Source of the DNA: Glaciihabitans tibetensis | GTDB lineage: Bacteria; Actinomycetota; Actinomycetes; Actinomycetales; Microbacteriaceae | Length of the DNA: 64,000 bases | Direction: 5' to 3' | Assembly (NCBI RefSeq): GCF_003003265.1 | Contig: NZ_PVTL01000005.1 | Coordinates: 186,001 to 250,000 of the forward strand | In this document: in pieces, positions 7,663 to 15,614 of the stretch | Numbering within the stretch: position 1 is the first letter of the stretch | Layout of the letters: the number at the start of each line of letters is the position of its first letter | The notes under the pieces: generated by a model | Told to the model about the DNA's origin: nothing | What the model saw: the letters and a program-made list of their open reading frames with translations, nothing else | The model's database searches: none | Made by a program: the position numbers and the translations under genes

Positions 7663-8634
7663 TCAGCTGAACAGCGCCGAGATGAAGAGCTTGTCGTTGG
7701 CGTCGATGCTGATGTCGTAGGACACCGTGAAGGGCACGTCCTCGTCGAATTGGGTGCGCGTGCCGTCAAACAGCGACCGAACCTCGACCTGCAGGTGGGC
7801 TGCCGCCGGCGTCTGGGGCACCAGCCAGTCCCCGACTGTCTCGCCGGGGATGACTTCGATATCGGGGTAGGTCGCGATGGACCAGACCGGCGTCGTGTCT
7901 ATCCGGTTCTCAAAACCTTTGCCGAAGGGACATCCGGTGGGGAGAAGCACTTCCTGGGTCGCGCAGCCGTCAAGGAACTCTTTCAGCTCGTTCGACACCT
8001 GCTGGGTGAAGTAGGTGTTTGCCTGCACGTCGACCTGCACGGCGGTCACGCTGCCCGGCTCGCTGATGGGAACCGCGACGGAGTCGGCTTCGAGGTAGGT
8101 CGATTCGTGGTCGAAGGTGTACAGCCCGGGGGCAAAAACGAGGAAGCCACCCGACGCGGTGGGCTGGTCGTCGGCGGTGAGGTCTACGGCATTCGCCCGA
8201 AAACGGTCGTCGTGCAGCACGGTGACGGCGACGGTCGCCAAGGGGGACGACTCGAATTTCCAGGTCGGGAACAGTCCGAGAAAAGCGCCCGTCTGCACGA
8301 CCCGGAACGAGCTTTCGGCGAGTTCACCGCCGATGTTGTACTCGTAGCTGAGGGTATGGACGCCGTCGGAGTCTACGTCGTTACCGATCAGCTCGATTTC
8401 GCTGAGCTCGCCGAGCGCGCCATCCGTCAGCAAATTTGCCGCGGAGTCTTCTGAGGCGAGCACGCCGGGGAGTTCGCGGGCGCTGGTGGCGTCCTGACGG
8501 GCGAGTGCGTTCAGGTAGGTGTCCACAAAACCGGACGAGCTGTACAGCGTGGCGTTCATTGCCACTACGGTTACGGCGAAGGCGCCAAGCAGAACCACGA
8601 ACGCGATCGCCCAGGAGATAAACACGCGCCGCAT
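7663..8634 (-). CDS. Hypothetical membrane-anchored extracytoplasmic protein
   Basis: A 323-residue protein with one N-terminal membrane anchor (about residues 5-28) and a long, acidic, extracytoplasmic domain rich in beta-type sequence. I prefer ATG 8634, which has AGGA about eight bases upstream, over GTG 8640. Two Cys in the domain (in DGCATQ and PTGCPFG) are spaced as a likely disulfide. I do not recognise a named family and no catalytic motif is visible. It lies convergent to the CopD/CtaG gene and divergent from the helicase gene. A role at the cell envelope is inferred from topology only. Confidence 0.75.
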   Translation of the reverse strand: MRRVFISWAIAFVVLLGAFAVTVVAMNATLYSSSGFVDTYLNALARQDATSARELPGVLASEDSAANLLTDGALGELSEIELIGNDVDSDGVHTLSYEYNIGGELAESSFRVVQTGAFLGLFPTWKFESSPLATVAVTVLHDDRFRANAVDLTADDQPTASGGFLVFAPGLYTFDHESTYLEADSVAVPISEPGSVTAVQVDVQANTYFTQQVSNELKEFLDGCATQEVLLPTGCPFGKGFENRIDTTPVWSIATYPDIEVIPGETVGDWLVPQTPAAAHLQVEVRSLFDGTRTQFDEDVPFTVSYDISIDANDKLFISALFS

Positions 8635-8751
8635 CCCCACATCCTAAGTTGCGTAGCCACCCGGGGTGCACAGGAGGGTCTGCCTGCCGCGCACCGGCCG
8701 CTGCCCCGAGTAGCCTTGACACGCACCGCCAGACAACCCGTGGAGACCCCT

Positions 8752-10038
8752 GTGACGCAATTGACGCTCTCTGCCGAGCAACAGGCGGTCTTCGACGCGA
8801 TCGAGACGACCCGCGAGAACATCTTTGTCACCGGGCGTGCGGGCACGGGCAAGTCCACCCTTCTGAACCACCTCTCCTGGAACACGTCGAAGCAGATCGT
8901 TATCTGTGCGCCCACGGGCGTTGCGGCGCTGAACGTGGGCGGGCAGACCATCCACTCCCTGTTCCGCCTGCCGATCGGGGTGATCGCCGATCACCAGATC
9001 GAGCAGGTTGCCGAGCTGCGCAAGCTCCTCAACACCATCGACACCCTCGTCATCGATGAGGTGTCGATGGTGAACGCCGACCTGTTGGATGCCATCGACC
9101 GCAGCCTCCGCCAGGCGCGCCAGAAGCCCCACGTGCCGTTCGGGGGAGTGCAGGTCGTGCTCTTTGGTGACCCGTACCAGCTCGCTCCCGTTCCCGGAGA
9201 TGCTGACGAGCGGGCCTACTTCGAGGATCAGTACCGATCGATGTGGTTCTTTGATGCGAAGGTGTGGGATGACACGGACCTCCGTATCTACGAGCTCAAC
9301 GTCATCCATCGCCAGCACGAAGACGAGTTCAAACACATGCTCAATGCCGTGCGGCACGGACGCGTCACGGCGGAGATCGCCGGTCGCCTCAATTCCACCG
9401 GCGCTCGGCCCGCGCCCACCGAGGGAGCAATCACTCTCGCGACGACCAACAGCACGGTGACCCGCATCAACGCCAGCGCGCTCGGACGCCTGCCGGGTAA
9501 GTCCCAGACCGCACGGGCCGAGATCTCGGGCGAGTTTGGCGGGCGAGCGTATCCGGCGGATGATTCGCTCGAACTGAAGATCGGCGCCCAGGTGATGTTC
9601 CTGCGCAACGACGCAGAGCAGCGCTGGGTGAACGGCAGCATCGGCACCGTGCGGCGGATCGACACCACCGTGTGGGTCGAGGTCGACGGTGAGGTGCACT
9701 CGGTGGTCCCGGCGATCTGGGAGAAGTACCGCTACACGTACTCCGCAGCGACTAAAGCACTCAAAAAGGACATCGTCGCCGAGTTCACCCAGTTTCCGCT
9801 CCGCCTGGCCTGGGCGGTCACGATCCACAAGTCACAGGGCAAAAGCTACGACCGGGCCATCGTCGATCTCGGGTCCCGTTCCTTCGCGCCCGGCCAGACC
9901 TACGTCGCGCTCAGTCGCATCACCGAGCTCGACGGGCTGTACCTGAGCCGACCGCTCCGCCCCTCCGACATCATCGTCGACCCCAACGTGCAGCGGTTCA
10001 TGTCGCGGGCCGTCGCGGTACCCGGCATCCAGGCCTGA
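8752..10038 (+). CDS. PIF1/RecD-like superfamily 1 DNA helicase
   Basis: A 428-residue ATP-dependent DNA helicase. Walker A is GRAGTGKST, motif II is VIDEVSMV, motif III is GDPYQLAPV, and the C-terminal motifs include AVTIHKSQGKSYDRA and YVALSR. This matches PIF1-like helicases of superfamily 1B, which unwind DNA in the 5'-to-3' direction in characterised members. I chose GTG 8752 because GGAG (8742-8745) is correctly placed for it; in-frame TTG 8716 and GTG 8740 are possible alternatives. The protein lacks long accessory domains, and is a compact form of the family. It is divergent from the preceding hypothetical gene. Confidence 0.88.
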   Translation: MTQLTLSAEQQAVFDAIETTRENIFVTGRAGTGKSTLLNHLSWNTSKQIVICAPTGVAALNVGGQTIHSLFRLPIGVIADHQIEQVAELRKLLNTIDTLVIDEVSMVNADLLDAIDRSLRQARQKPHVPFGGVQVVLFGDPYQLAPVPGDADERAYFEDQYRSMWFFDAKVWDDTDLRIYELNVIHRQHEDEFKHMLNAVRHGRVTAEIAGRLNSTGARPAPTEGAITLATTNSTVTRINASALGRLPGKSQTARAEISGEFGGRAYPADDSLELKIGAQVMFLRNDAEQRWVNGSIGTVRRIDTTVWVEVDGEVHSVVPAIWEKYRYTYSAATKALKKDIVAEFTQFPLRLAWAVTIHKSQGKSYDRAIVDLGSRSFAPGQTYVALSRITELDGLYLSRPLRPSDIIVDPNVQRFMSRAVAVPGIQA

Positions 10039-10086
10039 TCAGCAGGGAGCTGCCGGGCGGCCACGGGGTCCCCGCGTCCCCCCCTC

Positions 10087-10138
10087 GCTCCTCGCCCCGC
10101 GCTCCTCGCCCCGCGCTCCTCGCCCCGCGCTCCTCGCC
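10087..10138. repeat. 14-bp tandem repeat touching the DUF4383 stop codon
   Basis: Units GCTCCTCGCCCCGC at 10087-10100, 10101-10114 and 10115-10128 are exact, followed by a partial fourth. The array ends on the stop codon of the minus-strand DUF4383 gene (10138-10140). Read on the minus strand it repeats GCGAGGAGC. Confidence 0.9.
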
Positions 10139-10542
10139 TACGCTCCGACGCGATCGGCCTTCTCGGCCCCCAGACCGACGGCGAGCAGCAGCACCGCGCT
10201 GCCGAAGTGGAGCACATTGCCCGCGGCATTCACGGCCAGCAGATTGTTTGGGGTGCCGACCAGAAACAGCCCCGCGATGCCCAGCGCGAGGCAGACAGTG
10301 CCGACGACGATGTTCACCCTGCGGGCAGCGGGCACGCTCGACAGCCCGGCCAGGAGCAGCGCGGCCCCCAGGAGCACGTGCGTGAGCGTGTGCACGGTGT
10401 TCACGGCGAGGGTTCCGAGCAGCAATCCGCCGACGGTGTCGCCGGGCGCAGAGCCGAGCGTGACGGTCAGCCCGACAAATCCCAGAAGCGTGTACCCCGC
10501 GCCGACGATGACGCCGATCAGGCGGTTGGGCGAACGGGACAT
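10138..10542 (-). CDS. DUF4383-family membrane protein
   Basis: A 134-residue protein with four hydrophobic helices, starting MSRSPNRLIG at ATG 10542 behind RBS CAGGAG. The pattern 'NTVHTLTHVLLGAALL' and 'LLAVNAAGNVLHFGSAVLLLAVGL' is that of DUF4383, a small actinobacterial membrane family of unknown function. Upstream in-frame extension to 10734 is GC-driven and has no family similarity. The array of 14-base repeats begins at its stop codon. Confidence 0.85.
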   Translation of the reverse strand: MSRSPNRLIGVIVGAGYTLLGFVGLTVTLGSAPGDTVGGLLLGTLAVNTVHTLTHVLLGAALLLAGLSSVPAARRVNIVVGTVCLALGIAGLFLVGTPNNLLAVNAAGNVLHFGSAVLLLAVGLGAEKADRVGA

Positions 10543-10741
10543 AGGTGACTCCTGAGCAAGACGGGGCGGCCGGCTCCTAGTCTGTCCTGTAAACCGTCGC
10601 GGACGTCGGACGTCGCCGGCCAACCTCCGAGCGAGCCCACGACCGAGCCCCCGTCCGGCCCACCCCGACCCCACCCCAAGCCGACCCCGAATTGGCACTA
10701 ATTCGCTGGCCACGGCGGTGAGTCCCGGCCACACTGGTCAG

Positions 10742-11260
10742 ATGCCCATCACCCCCGACACCAAAGACTGGACCTGGGTCATCGAGCGGCCCTGCGGCGA
10801 ATGCGGCTACGACGCGTCTGCCCTCACGCCCGAGCAGGTGGCCGATCGTATCCGCGAGAACGCGGCGGCCTGGCCCGCGGTGCTCGCGCGCAGTGATGCG
10901 CGGGACCGCCCGCGCGACGACACCTGGTCGCCACTGGAGTACGCCGCCCATGTACGCGACGTGCTGCGACTGTACCGCGAGCGGTTGCACCTGATGATCG
11001 AGACGGATGATCCGCTCTACCCGAACTGGGACCAGGACGCGACGGCGCTCGCCGAACGATACAGCGAGCAGGATCCGGCGATGGTGGGGAGGGAGCTGGG
11101 GGATGCCGCGGCGGCACTCGCCGCGGACTTCGACACCGTTTCCGGCGACCAGTGGCAGCGCCCGGGCCGCCGCAGTGACGGTGTCAGCTTCACCGTCGCC
11201 ACCTTCGCGCTGTACTTCATTCACGACCCCATTCATCACCTGTGGGACGTGCGCGGCTGA
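10742..11260 (+). CDS. DinB-superfamily protein
   Basis: A 172-residue protein of the DinB/YfiT four-helix superfamily, members of which are thiol-dependent or metal-dependent enzymes such as mycothiol-dependent transferases. The metal-binding His pattern is visible: AAHVRD in the first half and FIHDPIHHLWD at the C-terminus. Start ATG 10742 is chosen because MPITPDTKDW begins the conserved part; CACACT six bases before it may be a -10 of a leaderless transcript. No partner gene indicates a substrate. Confidence 0.82.
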   Translation: MPITPDTKDWTWVIERPCGECGYDASALTPEQVADRIRENAAAWPAVLARSDARDRPRDDTWSPLEYAAHVRDVLRLYRERLHLMIETDDPLYPNWDQDATALAERYSEQDPAMVGRELGDAAAALAADFDTVSGDQWQRPGRRSDGVSFTVATFALYFIHDPIHHLWDVRG

Positions 11261-11331
11261 CGCCGCGCCTCGTTTCCTGCCGTCGCGCAAAGCCGCCTGA
11301 ATCGGGCGCTTCTCATCACCCGAATCGGTCG

Positions 11332-11362
11332 CGCATCGTCACCCGATTCGGGCGACGATGCG
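11332..11362. other. 31-bp near-perfect palindrome
   Basis: Arms CGCATCGTC (11332-11340) and GACGATGCG (11354-11362) are exactly complementary, and the inside (CCCGA-T-TCGGG) is itself complementary, with one A/C mismatch pair between. It lies between the DinB stop and the DUF7144 gene, 62 bases before the latter's start. No T-run follows, so it is either an operator or a factor-dependent structure rather than a classic terminator. Confidence 0.75.
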
Positions 11363-11424
11363 GCACAGGCGCCGCAGTAGCGTGCCAAACGAGGCCATCC
11401 CTTGGGCTCGAATGGAGGAATCAC

Positions 11425-11898
11425 ATGAACGCCACACGAGAAACCACGGGCACGTCGACCGGGGCACAGTCGGGGGCACGCAGCGTGCAGGAACCCACCT
11501 GGGGAGGTGGCGAAGCACCGTCCGCATGGACCGGATGGGTCGTATTTGCCGGCGTTGTGATGGTGATGATGGGCAGCTTCCATCTCATCCAGGGATTTGT
11601 CGCGTTGTTCCAGGACACGTACTACGTCGTGCGGGCTTCTGGTCTGGTCGTGCAGCTGGACTACACAACCTGGGGCTGGGTGCACATGGCGATCGGCGTG
11701 CTCATCGTGGTTGCGGGTATCGCCCTGTTGGCGGGCCAGCTGTGGGCGCGCATTTTCACCGTCATCTTGGCGTTCGGCAGTGCCATAGTGAATATCACCT
11801 TTATGGCGGCATACCCGCTCTGGTCGCTCGCCTTGCTCGCTCTCGACGTAGTGGTCATCTGGGCGGTCACGGTGCACGGCGACGAACTGAAATCCTGA
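11425..11898 (+). CDS. DUF7144-type four-helix membrane protein
   Basis: A 157-residue protein with a hydrophilic N-terminus (about 40 residues) and four membrane helices. The pattern 'GWVVFAGVVMVMMG', a 'DTYYVV' loop, 'YTTWGWVHMAIGVLIVVAGIALL', 'WARI' and 'YPLWSLALLALDVVVIWAVTVHG' matches the DUF7144 family. The start is ATG 11425 after GGAGGA (11415-11420). Function unknown. It stands 12 bases upstream of the potassium channel gene, so the two may be cotranscribed. Confidence 0.85.
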   Translation: MNATRETTGTSTGAQSGARSVQEPTWGGGEAPSAWTGWVVFAGVVMVMMGSFHLIQGFVALFQDTYYVVRASGLVVQLDYTTWGWVHMAIGVLIVVAGIALLAGQLWARIFTVILAFGSAIVNITFMAAYPLWSLALLALDVVVIWAVTVHGDELKS

Positions 11899-11910
11899 CC
11901 GCGCCCTGCA

Positions 11911-12648
11911 GTGGCACCGCACGCTGGCTCCACCACTGATCGTCACGATCGGCCTGATCGAGACGATCAGACGACTCGGGGAGACCGGACCGACCGCCGC
12001 GACCGCCGCGACCGGTGGGAGGCGGCGACCGCGGTGCCGCTCGTGGGGATTGGTCTCGCGTTTATCGTCGCCTACTCGGTGCTTGTACTGAACGAGTCGC
12101 CTGCCCGCTGGGTGCTCGTGACCGTGTGGGTGGTTCTCGTGACGGCGTGGGTGGCGTTTTTCACCGACTACGCGGTGCGGTGGTGGCTGTCCGGCCGAGG
12201 CGGACGGGCAGACTTCATGCGCAGGAACGTGCCCGATCTGCTGTCGGTGCTGGTGCCCGTGTTCCGGGCGATGCGGGTTGTTGCGCTGCTGCGCAATGTT
12301 CCGTACTTCCAGCGCAGAACCGGTAAGGCGGTGCGAGCGGCGGTGATCACCTACGCGGCCGCGTACTCGGTGATTTTTGTATATTTCATCGCCATCGTGA
12401 CCCTTCACGTGGAGCGGAACGCTCCCGGCGCCACGATCACCGACTTCGGTCTCGCGATCTGGTGGGCCTGCGTGACACTCGCGACCGTCGGGTACGGCGA
12501 CACCTATCCGATCACCACGCCCGGACGCATCTACGCGGTCATTCTCATGTTCGGCGGCGTCGCGATTGTGGGCACCGCGTCGGCGCTGGTCATTTCCTGG
12601 ATCACCGAGCGGGTCGCCCAGGTGAACCGCCGCAATGGCGGCCAGTAG
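11911..12648 (+). CDS. Voltage-gated-like potassium channel
   Basis: A 245-residue ion channel subunit. The selectivity filter TVGYGD is present, after a pore helix 'AIWWACVTLA', and is followed by the inner helix 'IYAVILMFGGVAIVGTASALVISWI'. Four hydrophobic segments precede the pore; one is followed by 'VPVFRAMRVVALLRNVP', an Arg-bearing S4-like stretch, so the architecture is a reduced six-helix channel. The N-terminus is very charged (repeated Asp/Arg). The GTG at 11911 is a provisional start since no clear RBS is visible; GTG 12033 would remove the charged region. Confidence 0.85.
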   Translation: MAPHAGSTTDRHDRPDRDDQTTRGDRTDRRDRRDRWEAATAVPLVGIGLAFIVAYSVLVLNESPARWVLVTVWVVLVTAWVAFFTDYAVRWWLSGRGGRADFMRRNVPDLLSVLVPVFRAMRVVALLRNVPYFQRRTGKAVRAAVITYAAAYSVIFVYFIAIVTLHVERNAPGATITDFGLAIWWACVTLATVGYGDTYPITTPGRIYAVILMFGGVAIVGTASALVISWITERVAQVNRRNGGQ

Positions 12649-12670
12649 ACCGTCGACGTCTTGTGTTTGT

Positions 12671-13248
12671 CTGGCCGCAGACATCGGTTACGCGGAAACC
12701 GCCTTCGTGGTCGAGCGTGGCGTCGAAGGCGATGACCGCCGATCCCGGGTGCGCTAATTCTCGTCGAGCCCGAGGTGGCGCCGCTCGACGCCGCCGTTTT
12801 GGAATACCTCCTCGGATTGCTCGGACTCGCGCCGTTCGATCTTGACGAGCGCTACCCGGTGCGGCTCTCCTACGCAGGAAACTGGCATCCGATTCTGGTG
12901 CTTCGCGACCGTACGGTGTTCGACGCGTTTCGCTTCGATCCCGTTGCCCTGCGTGCCCTGATGGACGCGAAGGGCTGGAAAGGCACCGTCAGCGTGCTGT
13001 TCGCCGTGTCGGCGCACGAGTATGAGGCTCGCAATCTTTTCCCTGTGGGCGCGATTACCGAGGATCCCGCGACCGGATCGGCCGCGGCATCCCTCGGTGG
13101 ATATGTACGTGCCCTTGGTGTGGTGGATGCCCCGGCGCGGGTCATCGTGCACCAGGGTCGCCACGTCGGAAGGCCCAGCCTGCTCACCGGCGACATTCCG
13201 GAGGCTGGCGGCATCGTCGTGAGCGGCACCGCCGTTCCGATCGCCTGA
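12671..13248 (+). pseudogene. Decayed PhzF-family epimerase/isomerase gene
   Basis: Two pieces of one PhzF-family protein lie in different frames. The first, from about 12671, reads LAADIGYAETAFVVERG, the motif carrying the catalytic Glu near residue 45 of PhzF proteins, and stops at 12755-12757. The second, open from 12736, reads LILVEPEVAPLDAAVLEY and continues to 13248 with 'ARNLFPVGAITEDPATGSAAASLGGYV', the conserved C-terminal half. The N-terminal start region and roughly the segment from residue 55 to 140 are missing. An internal deletion plus frameshift in an ancestral gene of about 280 codons explains this. A shortened protein from GTG 12775 could still be made, but it would lack the catalytic half. 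Confidence 0.8.
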
Positions 13249-13390
13249 GCGCCCTCGCGCTGCAGCGGATGCACAGCGAATGAGGTCACTCCTCGGCGGA
13301 AATCTAGGCCCTGCCGCTTCGTTTACGCGACGCGTAGTGTGGCGCCCACAGCCTCGATTATCGCGATCGAAGCAGACGAAGGGATGCACG

Positions 13391-13861
13391 ATGACAGACA
13401 CTTCTCTCGACACCTTGGGGCCTGTCGACTTCTTGATTGTGGAGTTCCCCGCCGGGGAATCCAGCTTCACCGGGGAGATTGCGGAAGAGCTGGTGCGGCT
13501 CGTTGACGCTGGGACAATTCGAGTGATCGACATGCTCATTCTCGCGAAGGACGCCGACGGAAGCATCGAGGCGCTGGAGCTGTCGGACACCGACGACCTG
13601 GGCCCGCTGCAGAGCCTTGAGGCCGAACTCGCCGAACTCCTCGCGGAGGAGGACGTCGAGAACCTCGCCGCTGCCATGGATCCGGGAAGCGTCGCGGGAG
13701 TGCTCGTCTACGAAAACTTGTGGGCCGCGCCGTTTGCATCGGCTGCCCGGCGCGCGGGCGGGCAGCTGATCGCGAGCGAGCGGATTCCAATGCAGGCCAT
13801 TATCGCGTCGCTCGAGGCGGATGCCGCTTCTGACGTCGCGTCCGAGCAGAAAGGGAAGTGA
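13391..13861 (+). CDS. DUF6325-family protein
   Basis: A 156-residue soluble acidic protein starting MTDTSLDTLGPVDFLIVEFP at ATG 13391. The order 'GPVDFLIVEFP', 'LVDAGTIRVIDMLILAKDADGSI', 'MDPGSVAGVLVYENLWAAPFASA' and 'LIASERIP' is that of DUF6325, a family found in actinobacterial stress-type operons with small membrane or basic proteins; its function is unknown. A 13-base palindrome TACGCGACGCGTA (13324-13336) lies 54 bases upstream. A short basic ORF follows after five bases and is probably cotranslated. Confidence 0.85.
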   Translation: MTDTSLDTLGPVDFLIVEFPAGESSFTGEIAEELVRLVDAGTIRVIDMLILAKDADGSIEALELSDTDDLGPLQSLEAELAELLAEEDVENLAAAMDPGSVAGVLVYENLWAAPFASAARRAGGQLIASERIPMQAIIASLEADAASDVASEQKGK

Positions 13862-13866
13862 CGGAG

Positions 13867-14025
13867 ATGCCATTGAGGCCAGCACGAGTTGGACGGGTCG
13901 GCGTTGTCCGCAGGCCTGTCGCAAAGGCCGCCGTCGTCGGAGCAGCCGTGACCCCCGGTCGTTCACCGGTAGCGCGCGCAGCCGTCGTCGGAGCCGCGGT
14001 CACGCCAGGGCGCCGACGCATCTAG
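13867..14025 (+). CDS. Small basic hydrophobic partner of DUF6325
   Basis: A 52-residue protein beginning MPLRPARVGRVG, too short for many gene finders. It starts five bases after the DUF6325 stop, with GGAG-like sequence overlapping that stop. It contains the same module twice, AAVVGAAVTPGR, separated by SPVAR. Comparable short 'ArxAvvaGtat' proteins accompany DUF6325 genes in relatives, which supports it as real. The repeats are diverged at the DNA level at third positions, as expected for selection on protein. A membrane-associated or scaffold role is speculative. Confidence 0.65.
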   Translation: MPLRPARVGRVGVVRRPVAKAAVVGAAVTPGRSPVARAAVVGAAVTPGRRRI

Positions 14026-14056
14026 CCGGGGAACGAAACGGAACCGGTTCACGAAC

Positions 14057-14081
14057 GGGTCCCCGAGATTCTCGGGGGCCC
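14057..14081. terminator. Bidirectional hairpin between convergent genes
   Basis: GGGTCCCCGAG (14057-14067) pairs with CTCGGGGGCCC (14071-14081) around a three-base loop, with one G-U pair. It separates the small plus-strand gene ending at 14025 from the minus-strand gene ending at 14103. Confidence 0.7.
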
Positions 14082-14102
14082 CAAGATCCGAAGACCGAAA
14101 GT

Positions 14103-14417
14103 TTAGAAGATCAACGAGAAGCCGGCGATGGCCGAGCACATCAGCGCGGCAGCCGCGATCGCTTTGAGCAACACGACCTCACGCAGGTCGGTGTTCAGCG
14201 GAGACCACGTCTCCACGGCCCGCTGAGCCTGCGGGAGCGAATCGAACTCGCCCACGGTCTTGCCCTGCCGGTTGACCGCAACGAAGCGCTTGCCCAGATG
14301 TTCAATCATTCCCTGGTACTCGCCCTGCGCAGACGAGACCCAGAGATCGGGTTGTGGACTTCTCCACAGTGGCGTCGACACCGAGACATCCGACCAAGCG
14401 TCAAGCACTGCAGTCAT
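14103..14417 (-). CDS. Small tail-anchored hypothetical protein
   Basis: A 104-residue protein with a soluble N-terminal part and one hydrophobic segment at the extreme C-terminus ('LLKAIAAAALMCSAIAGFSLIF'), so probably tail-anchored. GGGAG stands seven bases before ATG 14417. The central part 'GEYQGMIEHLGKRFVAVNRQGKTVGEFDSLPQAQRAVE' resembles a small beta-alpha domain. I do not recognise the family. It lies between the DUF6325 unit and the kinase gene. Confidence 0.65.
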   Translation of the reverse strand: MTAVLDAWSDVSVSTPLWRSPQPDLWVSSAQGEYQGMIEHLGKRFVAVNRQGKTVGEFDSLPQAQRAVETWSPLNTDLREVVLLKAIAAAALMCSAIAGFSLIF

Positions 14418-14560
14418 CGCTCACTCCCATCGGCTGGCCGGTACTTGCTAATGACCAATGCTGACAGCAGGGGCGAGGTGAGATCGGGGGTTGCCGATGT
14501 GACCGAAGCGTGTTACAGCATTGAAGTTGTGAGGCGGATGCCGCGGGGCAAACCGTGAGG

Positions 14561-15400
14561 TCAGCGACGTTTCCGCAGCAGCGCCCGGATCTCGGACGCA
14601 GTCTCGGCGGCGCTCGGTCGCTGCGCCGGATCCTGTTCGGTCATGTGCGCAATGAGTCCCCGCCATTCGCGCGGGACCTCCCTAGGAATGAGCGGATCCT
14701 GGTTGAGGCGTCGCAGGGCCGACCGCACTGCCGCGCCGGGGAAGGCGACCACGTTGGTGAGGCACTCGAGCATGACGAGGCCGAGGGAGTAGATGTCCGT
14801 CGCGGGGGTGAGCGACTGGTTCTTCACCTGCTCCGGGCTGAGGTAGGCAGCGGTGCCCGTGACCTGCGCGTCCGCGGCGTGGATGTAGTCCGTGCCGATG
14901 GCGATACCGAAGTCGGTCAGGCGCGCGCGCGATCGCGCGGAGGCGGTTCCGTAATCCGTCAGCATCACGTTCGACGGAGTGATGTCGCGGTGGATCACGC
15001 CCTGGCTGTGTACATAGTCAAGCGCCTCCGCCACTTCGTACCCGATCTCTCCCACCTTGCGGAGAGGGAGGGAACCTTGCCTCAGGGTTTCCTGGATCGT
15101 GTGCCCGCGCACGAGCTCCATGACCAGAAAGGGGCGGGGGTCGGCGGGGGTCGAAAGGTCGATGCCGGCGTCGACGATGGACACAATTCCGTGGTGGCTG
15201 AGTCCGGCGAGAACGCGGAGCTCCTCGCGGTATTGCACGAGATCCGTCCCGGCGCGGAACACCTTGATGGCGACCGCGCGTTGGAGCGTTTCGTCAGTGC
15301 CCTCGTAGATGAGTGCGCTTCCGCCGCGGGCGAGCAGGGTCCGCGGACGGTACCTGTTGAGCAGCAGCGGTGCGTCCAGTGGCTGCAGGGCGTCGCTCAT
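14561..15400 (-). CDS. Serine/threonine protein kinase (Hanks type), cytoplasmic
   Basis: A 279-residue protein kinase with no membrane segment or extracellular sensor, unlike PknA/PknB. It shows a glycine-rich loop (LLARGGSALIYEG), the ATP Lys in VAIKVF, the catalytic loop HRDITPSNVML (Asp present), DFG, and GTAAYLSPEQ in the activation segment. The expected kinase domain fills the whole protein. Start ATG 15400 follows GGGGG about nine bases upstream; in-frame upstream sequence is not kinase-like. It faces away from the EAL gene across 214 bases and may be part of the same signalling island, though no substrate is indicated. Confidence 0.92.
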   Translation of the reverse strand: MSDALQPLDAPLLLNRYRPRTLLARGGSALIYEGTDETLQRAVAIKVFRAGTDLVQYREELRVLAGLSHHGIVSIVDAGIDLSTPADPRPFLVMELVRGHTIQETLRQGSLPLRKVGEIGYEVAEALDYVHSQGVIHRDITPSNVMLTDYGTASARSRARLTDFGIAIGTDYIHAADAQVTGTAAYLSPEQVKNQSLTPATDIYSLGLVMLECLTNVVAFPGAAVRSALRRLNQDPLIPREVPREWRGLIAHMTEQDPAQRPSAAETASEIRALLRKRR

Positions 15401-15614
15401 ATCTAACCCCCGGGTAGTACGCGATCGATGGACCCTCGGATTCTCGGATCGCGGGAGCGTGGAAGCGTTTGCCGCGAGAAAATTTGACGTTCGCGAGCGC
15501 TGCAACGAGAAGTATAAGGCTACGCAGGGCGCCCCAAGGCGCGTTGACGAGTCGTTGCACAGCGCGAAACATTGTGTGTGGGACCAACCAAAGTGCGTCA
15601 GACAGGATCTAATC

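Noticed and set aside
8716-8751. Perfect TTGACA as a -35 for the helicase gene
   Set aside because: No -10 hexamer occurs at the right distance before the chosen start; the match is probably chance.
11236-12684. A 482-codon minus-strand frame across the DUF7144 and potassium channel genes
   Set aside because: It is His/Arg/Asp-rich without domains and opposes two genes with clear membrane topology and a TVGYGD filter.
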